A stretch of DNA of 36,311 nt from CAZEID01 sp964512075 (GTDB lineage: Bacteria; Patescibacteriota; WWE3; 9FT-COMBO-53-11). Shown one piece after another: positions 29,713-36,311 of the stretch. Under the pieces are notes generated by a model. The model did no database searches. It saw only the letters and a list, made by a program, of their open reading frames with translations, and was not told the DNA's origin. The stretch is taken from positions 1 through 36,311 of the forward strand of contig CAZEID010000011.1 of NCBI GenBank assembly GCA_964512075.1. The letters are read 5' to 3'. Position 1 is the stretch's first letter, and each line of letters opens with the position of its first letter. The position numbers were made by a program, and so were the translations under genes.

Positions 29713-30345
29713 TAGGTCGGCATAGATTGTCGGAGGGTCGGCGGCAGTTACTACGGCTGAAGAGACCACCGCGCCGGCCGCCCCTAATTTGAGGGCGGTA
29801 GTGATATCCGATCTCTCGTGGACTCCCGCTCCGATTAGCAAGGGAATTTTTCCAACTCGGCGGACGGCCTCGCGGATGATTTCCGGCTTTGCCGAAGTGA
29901 CGGAAACGCTTCCACCGATCAGTTCCGGCGGTTCGTAAGCGATATAATCGGGGGAAAGTTCTTTAAGTTCAGCGGCTTTCTGGGGACTCCGCGCAAAGAT
30001 TAATACTTTTAAACCGGCTTCTCTCGCCAAATTGGCGGTTTTTCGAATGGTTTCGAAATTGAGAGGATGCTCGCTGTGGTTGAGAAAGGTACCTACGGCC
30101 CCCGCGGCCCGGGCGTCCGCGGGCGAAAGGTATCCTGTAAACTGTCCCTCCCCGGCAAAATCAACGTGTTGAGCCCAGATCGGAAAGTTGGTATGCGCAG
30201 CGACTTCCGCCAGTTGCAGTGAGGGAGGCGCAAAACCCACCCCCACCTTGGGATATTTCTTTGCTACCTCCTCTAAAAGTTGCGTTAACTTTAGGGCCTT
30301 GGGTCCGATCGCCTGGGGGTAGGTTTTGAAGTTAATCAGGAGCAT
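29692..30345 (-). CDS. tpiA: Triosephosphate isomerase, short archaeal-like form
   Basis: The 217-residue enzyme interconverts dihydroxyacetone phosphate and glyceraldehyde 3-phosphate. The catalytic residues are visible: Lys in INFKTYPQ (about 8), His in LNHSEH (about 91), Glu in YEPPELIG (about 139), and the phosphate-binding GAGVHERSD. Its length and the NFKTY start match archaeal enzymes (about 220-225) rather than the usual 250-residue bacterial form. The ATG at 30345 is chosen because TATATT (30357-30352) lies six bases upstream; longer upstream reading would run through the antisense of tRNA-Phe. The 3' end overlaps the solute-binding protein gene by 21 bases, tail to tail. Confidence 0.93.
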   Translation of the reverse strand: MLLINFKTYPQAIGPKALKLTQLLEEVAKKYPKVGVGFAPPSLQLAEVAAHTNFPIWAQHVDFAGEGQFTGYLSPADARAAGAVGTFLNHSEHPLNFETIRKTANLAREAGLKVLIFARSPQKAAELKELSPDYIAYEPPELIGGSVSVTSAKPEIIREAVRRVGKIPLLIGAGVHERSDITTALKLGAAGAVVSSAVVTAADPPTIYADLLAGFES

Positions 30346-30351
30346 ATCTAA

Positions 30352-30382
30352 AATATAGCAAGAGGATAAGGTAAAATATAGT
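30352..30382. promoter_or_regulatory. Divergent promoter region between tpiA and the tRNA cluster
   Basis: On the minus strand TATATT (30357-30352) is six bases from the tpiA ATG. On the plus strand TATAGT (30377-30382) is 12 bases before tRNA-Phe. No clear -35 elements are visible. Confidence 0.5.
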
Positions 30383-30394
30383 GGAGAAAGTTCT

Positions 30395-30470
30395 GCCGAG
30401 GTAGCCAAGGTGGTCACGGCGGGCGCCTGAAGAGCGTCAGATGTCGGTTCGACTCCGACCCTCGGCACCA
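30395..30470 (+). tRNA. tRNA-Phe (GAA)
   Basis: Acceptor GCCGAGG pairs with CCTCGGC. The anticodon arm GGCGC-CTGAAGA-GCGTC gives GAA. The T arm is GTCGG-TTCGACT-CCGAC, with A and an encoded CCA. Confidence 0.97.
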
Positions 30471-30493
30471 CAATAAGTACCGTTGCAGAGTGG

Positions 30494-30536
30494 GCGGGAG
30501 GACGCGATTTGTTCCAAACAAATCGCTAGCTTCCGC
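30494..30536. repeat. Long interrupted hairpin between tRNA-Phe and tRNA-Gly
   Basis: GCGGGAG (30494-30500) pairs with CTTCCGC (30530-30536), and inside it GCGATTTGTT (30504-30513) pairs perfectly with AACAAATCGC (30517-30526) around a CCA loop. The outer 7-mer equals the acceptor strand of the tRNA-Gly that starts at 30547, and 12 of 13 bases at 30488-30500 match 30541-30553. It resembles the hairpin modules in the interrupted tRNA. Confidence 0.8.
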
Positions 30537-30546
30537 ACGTGAGCGG

Positions 30547-30621
30547 GCGGGAGTAGCACAGTGGTAGTGCGTCTCGTTGCCAACGAGAAGATCGCGGGTT
30601 CGAATCCCGTCTCCCGCTCCA
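30547..30621 (+). tRNA. tRNA-Gly (GCC)
   Basis: Acceptor GCGGGAG pairs with CTCCCGC. The anticodon arm TCTCG-TTGCCAA-CGAGA gives GCC. The T arm is GCGGG-TTCGAAT-CCCGT, with T and an encoded CCA. Confidence 0.97.
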
Positions 30622-30622
30622 A

Positions 30623-30708
30623 GGGCGGGTGGCGAAATGGCAGACGCGCAGTCTTCAGGAGGCTGTGAGGGAAACCTCGTGAGGGTTCGACTCCCTCCTC
30701 GCCCACCA
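30623..30708 (+). tRNA. tRNA-Leu (CAG)
   Basis: This is a class II tRNA with a long variable arm (TGAGGGAAACCTCGT). The anticodon arm CAGTC-TTCAGGA-GGCTG gives CAG. The T arm is GAGGG-TTCGACT-CCCTC, and CCA is encoded. The acceptor has one G-T pair. Confidence 0.95.
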
Positions 30709-30714
30709 TTCTTG

Positions 30715-30799
30715 GCGGAGATGGCGGAATTGGCATACGCGCAGTCTTGAGGAGGCTGTGCCGAAAGGCTTGAGGGTTCGAGTCCCTCTCTCCGCACCA
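30715..30799 (+). tRNA. tRNA-Leu (GAG)
   Basis: This is a class II tRNA. Acceptor GCGGAGA pairs with TCTCCGC, and the anticodon arm CAGTC-TTGAGGA-GGCTG gives GAG. The variable arm is TGCCGAAAGGCT, the T arm GAGGG-TTCGAGT-CCCTC, and CCA is encoded. Confidence 0.97.
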
Positions 30800-30822
30800 A
30801 CCTGCTTTCCTTCACTCGAGAG

Positions 30823-30897
30823 GGGTGGTTAGCTCAGCGGTAGAGCATTCGGCTTACATCCGAAAGGTCGAAGGTTCGATCCCTTCACCACCCACCA
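30823..30897 (+). tRNA. tRNA-Val (TAC)
   Basis: Acceptor GGGTGGT pairs with ACCACCC. The anticodon arm TTCGG-CTTACAT-CCGAA gives TAC. The T arm is GAAGG-TTCGATC-CCTTC, with A and an encoded CCA. Confidence 0.97.
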
Positions 30898-30945
30898 GTT
30901 TGACTAAAGCCTAAGAGCTTTTTATTTTCCCCTCCCTAATTAAGC

Positions 30946-30951
30946 TAAAAT
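30946..30951 (+). promoter_or_regulatory. -10 element of the type IV pilus operon
   Basis: TAAAAT lies six bases before the pilB ATG at 30958. There is no Shine-Dalgarno, so leaderless translation is likely. An upstream in-frame TTG at 30955 would be only three bases from the element. Confidence 0.5.
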
Positions 30952-30957
30952 CAATTG

Positions 30958-32655
30958 ATGCTTTCGGATGAGCAATTAACCGGAATTCTTTTGGAGAAGG
31001 GCTTACTGACTGACGCGCAAGCAGAAGAGATCAAGGTGGAAGCTAAAGCCAAGGGCACCTCCGCCTACTACCTTCTCCTGGAAAAACAGTTGGTGCCAGA
31101 TAATCAGATTGCCAAGGTTCTTTCCCAGTTCTATGGAGTTCCGGTGGCCCCGCTAGAGAAAGTCTCGATTAAGGAAGAGGTCTTGAAAACTCTCCCAGAA
31201 ATCATGGCCCAATCTAAATTAGCCGTAGTGTTTGCCAAAGATACCGGCGGCCTGAAAGTAGCTTTGGCGGACCCAAAGGACTTGGAAACGGTGGAATTTA
31301 TCCGAAAGAAGACTGGGGAGGAGGTTACGGTTTATTATGCCACTCCCCGGCGAATTGACGAGACTCTCCGCGCTTATCAGCGGGACATTAAGGGGGCAAT
31401 TCAGAAGCTTTTGGAGGAGGCCGAGAAGGAGGCAAAGAAGCTCGGGCGGAAAGTCGAGGCCCCGGTTATTCGGATTGTAGATTTGCTTCTTTCTTACGGG
31501 AACCAAAATCGCGCCTCGGACGTGCATATCGAGCCAAAGGAAGACGGCTCTTTGGTTCGATTCCGCATCGACGGAATTTTGCACGACGTGGTAGTCCTAC
31601 CCCGGGATATTCATGACGAGGTAGTAACGCGGATTAAAGTTTTGGCGGGGTTGCGGACGGATGAGCACTTTGCCGCCCAAGATGGGAAATTGTCTTTTCG
31701 AACCGGCATCGACTTGCCAAAGGAGCGCCAAGAGCGGATGGATGTGCGGGTCTCGATTATTCCTACTACTCACGGGGAGAAGGTGGTGATGCGGCTGCTT
31801 TCCGCCCGGGTGCGCCAATACTCTTTGGAAGATATGGGGTTTGCACCGGAGGATTTAATTAAGATCAAAGACGCCTATGAAAAGCCTTACGGCATGATTA
31901 TTGCTTCCGGGCCAACGGGCTCGGGAAAGACCACCACCATGTACGCAATTCTTAAGATTCTGAATAAGCGCGACGTCAATATTACGACAATTGAGGACCC
32001 GGTAGAGTACGACATGGAGGGGGTCAACCAGATTCAAGTAAATCCCAAGACCGGTTTAACCTTCGCTAACGGGCTGCGCTCGATCGTCCGGCAGGATCCC
32101 GACATCATCTTAGTTGGGGAAATTCGGGACTCCGAAACCGCCAGCATTGCCGTCAATTCGGCGATGACCGGCCACTTGGTTCTTTCCACCATGCACGCTA
32201 ATGATGCCGCGACAACTCTAGTTCGCTTGTTGGATATGGGAGTAGAGCCGTTTTTGGTAGCTTCTTCGGTCAACGTAATCATTGCTCAGCGGCTGCTGCG
32301 GGTTTTATGCAAGGAGTGCCGGAAGGAGCAGGAGATTGCGGTAACTGAGTTGCGCAAGCATTTTCCAGCCGATCTGGTAGAAAGACATTTCGGCAAAGGT
32401 CCAAAAGCTAAGATCTGGGCAGCCGAAGGCTGTCCAGTTTGCCAGCACACCGGTTACGCGGACCGGATCGGTATTCACGAAGTTCTTTTGGTGGACGATG
32501 AGATTCGCCAAGCTGTAATTGACCGGAAGGACGCCGAAACAATTCAAGACCTGTCCATCTCCAAGGGGATGACTACGATGATTGAGGACGGCTTGCGCAA
32601 GGTTGCCGGGGGAGTAACCTCATTGGAAGAGGTGCTTAGGGTAGTGAGGGAATAA
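30958..32655 (+). CDS. pilB: Type IV pilus assembly ATPase PilB (GspE family)
   Basis: The 565-residue hexameric ATPase drives pilus extension at the inner face of the membrane. The N-terminal GspE/PilB domain (about 1-130) includes LSQFYGVPVAPLEKV. The core has Walker A GPTGSGKTT (about 318), the Asp box around ITTIEDPVEY, Walker B-like PDIILVGEIRD, and the His box GHLVLSTMHANDA. A zinc-binding tetracysteine motif is seen as CKEC and CPVC near residues 454 and 500. It heads the operon pilB-pilC-pseudopilins and follows the tRNA cluster by 60 bases. ATG 30958 is chosen over TTG 30955 on the basis of promoter spacing. Confidence 0.96.
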   Translation: MLSDEQLTGILLEKGLLTDAQAEEIKVEAKAKGTSAYYLLLEKQLVPDNQIAKVLSQFYGVPVAPLEKVSIKEEVLKTLPEIMAQSKLAVVFAKDTGGLKVALADPKDLETVEFIRKKTGEEVTVYYATPRRIDETLRAYQRDIKGAIQKLLEEAEKEAKKLGRKVEAPVIRIVDLLLSYGNQNRASDVHIEPKEDGSLVRFRIDGILHDVVVLPRDIHDEVVTRIKVLAGLRTDEHFAAQDGKLSFRTGIDLPKERQERMDVRVSIIPTTHGEKVVMRLLSARVRQYSLEDMGFAPEDLIKIKDAYEKPYGMIIASGPTGSGKTTTMYAILKILNKRDVNITTIEDPVEYDMEGVNQIQVNPKTGLTFANGLRSIVRQDPDIILVGEIRDSETASIAVNSAMTGHLVLSTMHANDAATTLVRLLDMGVEPFLVASSVNVIIAQRLLRVLCKECRKEQEIAVTELRKHFPADLVERHFGKGPKAKIWAAEGCPVCQHTGYADRIGIHEVLLVDDEIRQAVIDRKDAETIQDLSISKGMTTMIEDGLRKVAGGVTSLEEVLRVVRE

Positions 32656-33707
32656 TGTTCTTAAATCGGGTTTCATTTTCCGAAAAGTTCTTTTTCACCA
32701 AAAATCTGGTGGTGATGCTGAAGAGCGGGATCCCAATTTCGGAAGTAATTGCAACTTTAGTAGAGCAATCCAAAAGCGCTACTTTCAGAAAAATTCTATC
32801 CCAGATTCGGGAGGATATTTCCCGCGGACGCAGCTTGGAAAAATCTCTCCGCCAGCACCCCCAAGTATTTGATCAGTTTTACCTAAGCTTGATTAAGGTG
32901 GGTGAGGAGTCCGGAACGCTGGAAGAGAGTCTGCTCTACTTAGTGGAGCAGATGCAGAAGGAAAGAGAGCTTCGGCAGAAGGTTCAGGGGGCGATGCTCT
33001 ACCCGGCGATTGTGCTCTTGGCGACGGGAGTAATCGGCTTAACTTTGGCTTTTTTCATCCTTCCCCAAATCATTGGATTGTTCGAGAGCTTGAATGTGGA
33101 TCTTCCGATTACGACCCGGCTTTTGATTTTTGGCGCCCGCCTTTTGCGGGATTGGGGGCTGATTATCATCCCTGCGGTTTTGGCTCTCGCGATTTTGGTA
33201 GCCCTGATTCTACGGACTTCCCGAGTTAAACCGTACTGGCATGCTTTTCTGCTCCGGCTGCCAATTTTTGGTTCGCTCTTCCAGAATATTGCGCTAGCGA
33301 CTCTCTCGCGAAACCTCGGAATTATGCTTAAAAGCGGTTTAACGATTACAGCAGCCTTGGAAACCTCGGCCGAAATTCAAGAAAATCTAGTTTACAAAAG
33401 AGCTCTGGCTAAAACGGCGGAGGAGGTGCGGAAAGGGAAACCGATCGAGTCCATCCTGGTGGAAGGTAAGTTTCGGGAGTTTCCCTTGTTTATGGTTCGA
33501 ATGATCGGGGTAGGCGAGAAGAGTGGAAATTTGGAGGAGAATCTCGCCTACCTCGGCGACTATTTCGAGAACGAAGTTGATGCCGTAACTAAGAATTTGG
33601 CCACAGTTCTCGAACCGGTAATGCTGATCTTTATCGGCGGAGTGGTGGCCTTTGTAGCGCTTTCAATCATCTCCCCGATTTATCAGGTAACGGGGAGTAT
33701 TCGCTGA
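32655..33707 (+). CDS. pilC: Type IV pilus inner membrane platform protein PilC (GspF family)
   Basis: The 350-residue product has two GspF domains: FFTKNLVVMLKSGIPISEVI starts the first, and LATLSRNLGIMLKSGLTITAALE the second. Three hydrophobic helices are seen near 115-140, 165-185 and at the C-terminus (VMLIFIGGVVAFVALSIISPIY). PilC couples the PilB ATPase to pilin insertion. It is about 50 residues shorter than typical, mainly at the N-terminus. It overlaps pilB and the next gene by one base each. Confidence 0.95.
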   Translation: MFLNRVSFSEKFFFTKNLVVMLKSGIPISEVIATLVEQSKSATFRKILSQIREDISRGRSLEKSLRQHPQVFDQFYLSLIKVGEESGTLEESLLYLVEQMQKERELRQKVQGAMLYPAIVLLATGVIGLTLAFFILPQIIGLFESLNVDLPITTRLLIFGARLLRDWGLIIIPAVLALAILVALILRTSRVKPYWHAFLLRLPIFGSLFQNIALATLSRNLGIMLKSGLTITAALETSAEIQENLVYKRALAKTAEEVRKGKPIESILVEGKFREFPLFMVRMIGVGEKSGNLEENLAYLGDYFENEVDAVTKNLATVLEPVMLIFIGGVVAFVALSIISPIYQVTGSIR

Positions 33708-34156
33708 TGGCTTCTTCTTTTCTAAAGAGGTCTGGTTTAACCGCAATCGAATTATTGGTGGTTGTCGCGATTATGGCGTTATTAGGAGTGACCTCGCTGG
33801 TGGGAGGTTTCCAACTGTTGTCTCAAAGCTACTTTACCAACACGGTTGAGAGAATCGTTCGGACTCTTCGAACTGCCCAAATCTATAGTCTCAGCGGCAA
33901 AAACGACGTCTCCTGGGGGGTTCACTACGAGTCGGGTCAGTTGATTCTCTTTAAGGGGGCGGATTATGCCACGCGGGACCCAGATTTCGACGTGCCGACC
34001 GCCATTCCGCCGGCGATGGCAATCACGGGCTGGAATGATATTTATTTTGATCGGTTGAGGGGAACTCCGTCCGCCCCTCTAAGTATTTTGGTGGAGTGGC
34101 AGGGTCGGGCTGGGACAATTTCGGTGAACAGTCAAGGAGGAATCACTCGGCCGTGA
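33707..34156 (+). CDS. Type IV pseudopilin (GspH-like)
   Basis: The 149-residue product carries a prepilin leader cut between G10 and L11 (KRSG/LTAIELLVVVAIMALLG), with the conserved Glu at +5. The P1' residue is Leu instead of Phe. The rest is a short globular domain with no cysteines. The C-terminal half, containing GISVNSQGGITRP-like strands, is typical of GspH/FimT minor pseudopilins. It overlaps pilC and the next gene by one and four bases. No prepilin peptidase is in the window. Confidence 0.88.
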   Translation: MASSFLKRSGLTAIELLVVVAIMALLGVTSLVGGFQLLSQSYFTNTVERIVRTLRTAQIYSLSGKNDVSWGVHYESGQLILFKGADYATRDPDFDVPTAIPPAMAITGWNDIYFDRLRGTPSAPLSILVEWQGRAGTISVNSQGGITRP

Positions 34157-35640
34157 GAATGCGGGGGGAAAAGGGGTTCACGATTATTGAAGCGATCTTG
34201 GCGATGGGGCTCTTTGCTTTGGTGGTCGGGAGCGGGGTCGCCGTAGCGGGGCGCGCTTTTTTGACCAATCGGTTGGGCGAAGAGGAAACTTACGCCAATT
34301 TTTTGGCTACCGAAGGGATCGAGGCCGTCCGGGCCATTGCTGCTCGAGATTATCTTAGTCTCATCAGCGGGTCTTACGGACTCTCCTCAAATAACGGCTT
34401 TTGGGAGTTTTGGGGAGCTTCCAACAGTTTTGGCAAATTTACCCGCACCGTGGTGGTCTCAGATGTCTTTCGGGACTCAAATCAAAATATTATCACCTCG
34501 GGAGGATCACTGGATCCGTTCACTAAGAGAGTGGAGGTCCTGGTAACCTGGAATTTCTCGCCCGGTCGGTCAAACTCGGTATCTTTAAAAACTTATTTCA
34601 CTGATTTTCAAGGAAGTTCCGGCTCCGGTGGAGATCTTGGTTGCCGAGGAGTTTCCGGTGACTGGCGCAACCCGGTTACGTTGGGTAGTATCGATTTGGG
34701 GCCAGGGAATCAGCCTACCGGGCTCGATGTAAAGCAAAAGATTGTCTATCTAAGTGCCCAGGCTTCCGCGGCGGCGAAGCCGGACTTTTTCATTGTAGAC
34801 GCAACTGATGGTCAGCACCCGTTCGTTCGCGCCAGCCTCAATACGGGATCGGGGACGAATGCGGTCGATACGGCGGGTAATTACGCCTATTTAGCGAATA
34901 ACGCGACTAGCTCCCAGCTACAAGTCATTGACGTAACTAACTTAAGCCGCCCTGAATTAGTTAGTGCGTTAAGTTTGCCGGGAGTATCTGGCAGCGGGGC
35001 GGTGGGGTTGAGCGTATTTTTCTACAATTCTAAAATTTACGTCGGAACCAGAAAAGCGACTGGCCCGGAATTTCATGTTATTGATGTGTCTAACCCTCTC
35101 AATCCGGTTCCTCTTGGAAGCCGGGAGATAAATGCGGACGTGAATGCAATTACTGTCTCCCAAACCACCGCTTACCTAGCTACCTCGGACAGCCAAGAGT
35201 TAAAGATTCTCGACGTTAGCGATCCCGCGGCGATAAGCTCGGTGGGGGGGTTTGATGCTCCTGGAAACTCGGAGCTTGGCAAGAGCCTGAACCTTGTCGG
35301 GACCACCCTTTACCTTGGGAGAACCGTGGGAGGCAATCATCTTAACCACCACGAGTTTCATATTCTTGATGTTAGCAATCCTGCTTCTGTCGTGAACTTG
35401 GGGTCTAAAGATATCGCCGCCGATGTGAACGGAATAGTTGTTTGCGAAAATTTGGCTTTTCTCGCGACCTCCGACCCCAATAAGGAGTTTCAAGCTTGGA
35501 ACGTTGCCGACCCGGCGAACATCACCTTGTGGAGTCTCTTTAATTTTCCTCAGGCTGGTTCCGGCATCGATTTCGAAGGCAACTTCGTCTACGTAGCTGT
35601 CCGGAGCAATGATGCTTTAAGGATTATCACTTCCCGATGA
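34153..35640 (+). CDS. Pseudopilin fused to an LVIVD-type beta-propeller
   Basis: With GTG 34153 (or ATG 34159) the product is about 495 residues. The N-terminus is a prepilin signal, RGEKG/FTIIEAILAMGLFALVVG, followed by a GspI/PilV-like head (to about residue 155). A Ser/Gly linker (SSGSGGDLGC) joins it to a region of about 320 residues made of six or so repeats with LxVIDVxN/DxxP endings: QVIDVTNLSRP, HVIDVSNPLNP, KILDVSDPAA, HILDVSNPAS. These are LVIVD-type blades found in large surface beta-propellers. The result is a pilin-like subunit carrying a propeller, probably a tip or minor pilin adhesin. GTG 34153 overlaps the upstream stop (GTGA). Confidence 0.88.
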   Translation: MRMRGEKGFTIIEAILAMGLFALVVGSGVAVAGRAFLTNRLGEEETYANFLATEGIEAVRAIAARDYLSLISGSYGLSSNNGFWEFWGASNSFGKFTRTVVVSDVFRDSNQNIITSGGSLDPFTKRVEVLVTWNFSPGRSNSVSLKTYFTDFQGSSGSGGDLGCRGVSGDWRNPVTLGSIDLGPGNQPTGLDVKQKIVYLSAQASAAAKPDFFIVDATDGQHPFVRASLNTGSGTNAVDTAGNYAYLANNATSSQLQVIDVTNLSRPELVSALSLPGVSGSGAVGLSVFFYNSKIYVGTRKATGPEFHVIDVSNPLNPVPLGSREINADVNAITVSQTTAYLATSDSQELKILDVSDPAAISSVGGFDAPGNSELGKSLNLVGTTLYLGRTVGGNHLNHHEFHILDVSNPASVVNLGSKDIAADVNGIVVCENLAFLATSDPNKEFQAWNVADPANITLWSLFNFPQAGSGIDFEGNFVYVAVRSNDALRIITSR

Positions 35641-36191
35641 AAAAAAGGTTTTCCTCTGGGCGGAAGCGGAAAGTTGTTTGTCAGAGACGAAAGGGTTTCA
35701 CCCTTATTGAGCTTCTTCTCTACGTAGGTTTGGTGGGCGTTTTTCTTACTGCCGCCATGGCCTCGCTGGGGGATATTATCTTGGGAAATGTAAAAAGCAG
35801 CGTTGAACAGGAAGTTCAGGAGAGTCTCCGTTACGCTTCCAATCGGCTTATCTTTGAAATCCGCAACGCAGATTCCATCGGGGTCTCCTCCGATTTTGGC
35901 GTGAACTTGGCTGCTAATCCCGATGCCACCCTTTCTTTAAATTCCCCTGCTCCTAACAATCCAACCGAATTTCGAGTTAATGACGGTTTATTACAGATCA
36001 GGCAAGGCTCGGCAGACTGGACCTCCATCACGAGTCCCGCTGTCGCAGTGACTAATCTTGTCTTTACCGATTTGACCGATGCGTCTTCCGAGAATATCAA
36101 ATTTACCGTGTCGGTAGAATATCGGAATCCAAGCGGTCGGTCGGAATGGGAAAAAGAGCTCACGGTGGAAGCAGCGGCCAATTTGCGGTAG
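35637..36191 (+). CDS. Type IV pseudopilin (GspJ/PulJ-like)
   Basis: The 184-residue product has a long basic leader (about 20 residues, with SGRKRK and QRRKG) cut before FTLIELLLYVGLVGVFL, a canonical type III signal with Glu at +5. The globular part has the features of GspJ-like minor pseudopilins, including LRYASNRLIFEIRNADSI near residue 65 and a late VTNLVFTDLT strand. It overlaps the propeller-pilin gene by four bases (ATGA). The leader is longer than usual. Confidence 0.88.
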   Translation: MKKRFSSGRKRKVVCQRRKGFTLIELLLYVGLVGVFLTAAMASLGDIILGNVKSSVEQEVQESLRYASNRLIFEIRNADSIGVSSDFGVNLAANPDATLSLNSPAPNNPTEFRVNDGLLQIRQGSADWTSITSPAVAVTNLVFTDLTDASSENIKFTVSVEYRNPSGRSEWEKELTVEAAANLR

Positions 36192-36241
36192 CAAAATTGC
36201 AACTGGGCGTAACCGAGAACAGCCCAATTGAGGTAAGAGAA
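36192..36241 (+). promoter_or_regulatory. Leader hairpin and Shine-Dalgarno for the last pilin-like gene
   Basis: CAACTGGGC and GCCCAATTG form a nine-base stem with one mismatch. GAGG and the start codon at 36242 follow directly. Occlusion of the ribosome site by the hairpin is possible but unproven. Confidence 0.3.
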
Positions 36242-36311
36242 ATGATCAACAGAAAACAGTCAACAATTCTCAGACCACAGGGGTATATCGCTTTTACTAC
36301 CTTCCTAATTC
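36242..36311 (+). CDS. Start of a further prepilin-like protein (PilX-like, partial)
   Basis: An ATG with GAGG about eight bases upstream opens a frame that runs off the window. The 23 visible residues have the leader MINRKQSTILRPQG followed by YIAFTTFLI, resembling type III prepilin signals of PilX-like minor pilins. The conserved Glu cannot be judged. It continues the operon. Confidence 0.6.
   Translation, partial: MINRKQSTILRPQGYIAFTTFLI

Noticed and set aside
30414..30815. Minus-strand protein-like frames across the tRNA cluster (also near 1268-1468)
   Set aside because: These are antisense translations of tRNA genes, giving the familiar GFEPATSS/RDGIRTRD-like strings.

Overview
The window reads as a compact bacterial chromosome segment, most likely from a small-genome lineage of the Candidate Phyla Radiation (Patescibacteria); the exact phylum cannot be read from it. 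The reasons are tight packing with many 1-8 base overlaps, a natural Klenow-like DNA polymerase I, a family X polymerase with a PHP domain, archaeal-type triosephosphate isomerase and cupin phosphoglucose isomerase, and a type IV pilus operon with several short pseudopilins. UGA acts as a normal stop (for example at the ends of gatC, clpC and pilC), so the code is standard. Most operon-head genes carry a -10-like hexamer 6-10 bases before the start codon, suggesting leaderless mRNAs, while internal operon genes overlap or use Shine-Dalgarno sites.

Layout: 1-1510 holds a partial membrane protein, a 50-base tandem duplication, tRNA-Thr, a ROK kinase, tRNA-Gly and tRNA-Asp, all on the minus strand. 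1621-12708 is a plus-strand housekeeping block: polX, lemA, gatC-gatA-HEPN protein-gatB-polA, then clpC(E-like)-rplS-rnhB and yraN. 12748-13123 is a tRNA cluster with an extraordinary interrupted tRNA that encloses a complete tRNA-Lys. 13124-17560 is a more AT-rich accessory stretch: a truncated HTH gene, a GH3-like membrane-anchored protein with altered motifs, small secreted or membrane proteins including a tandem paralogue pair, a frameshifted gene remnant, a lipoprotein and a polytopic membrane protein. 17662-20388 encodes a large LPXTG-type surface protein with eight 19-residue Asp/Asn/Gly repeats.

20418-25742 returns to housekeeping: acylphosphatase, a DUF72 protein, phosphohexomutase, cupin PGI, a small basic protein, a degenerate PEP-synthase-like protein and DedA. 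25767-30345 holds a secreted transglutaminase-like protein divergent from a holin-like membrane protein, secG, an orphan peptide-binding protein and tpiA. 30395-30897 is a five-tRNA cluster (Phe, Gly, Leu, Leu, Val). 30958 to the end is a type IV pilus operon: pilB, pilC, then four prepilin-like genes, one fused to an LVIVD-type beta-propeller and the last cut by the window edge.

The most striking region is 12748-13048: a tRNA body whose D, anticodon and T regions are each interrupted by small hairpin modules, with a tRNA-Lys gene lying inside the anticodon-loop insert and clamped by a 10-base-pair stem. Related hairpins occur next to other tRNAs in the window.
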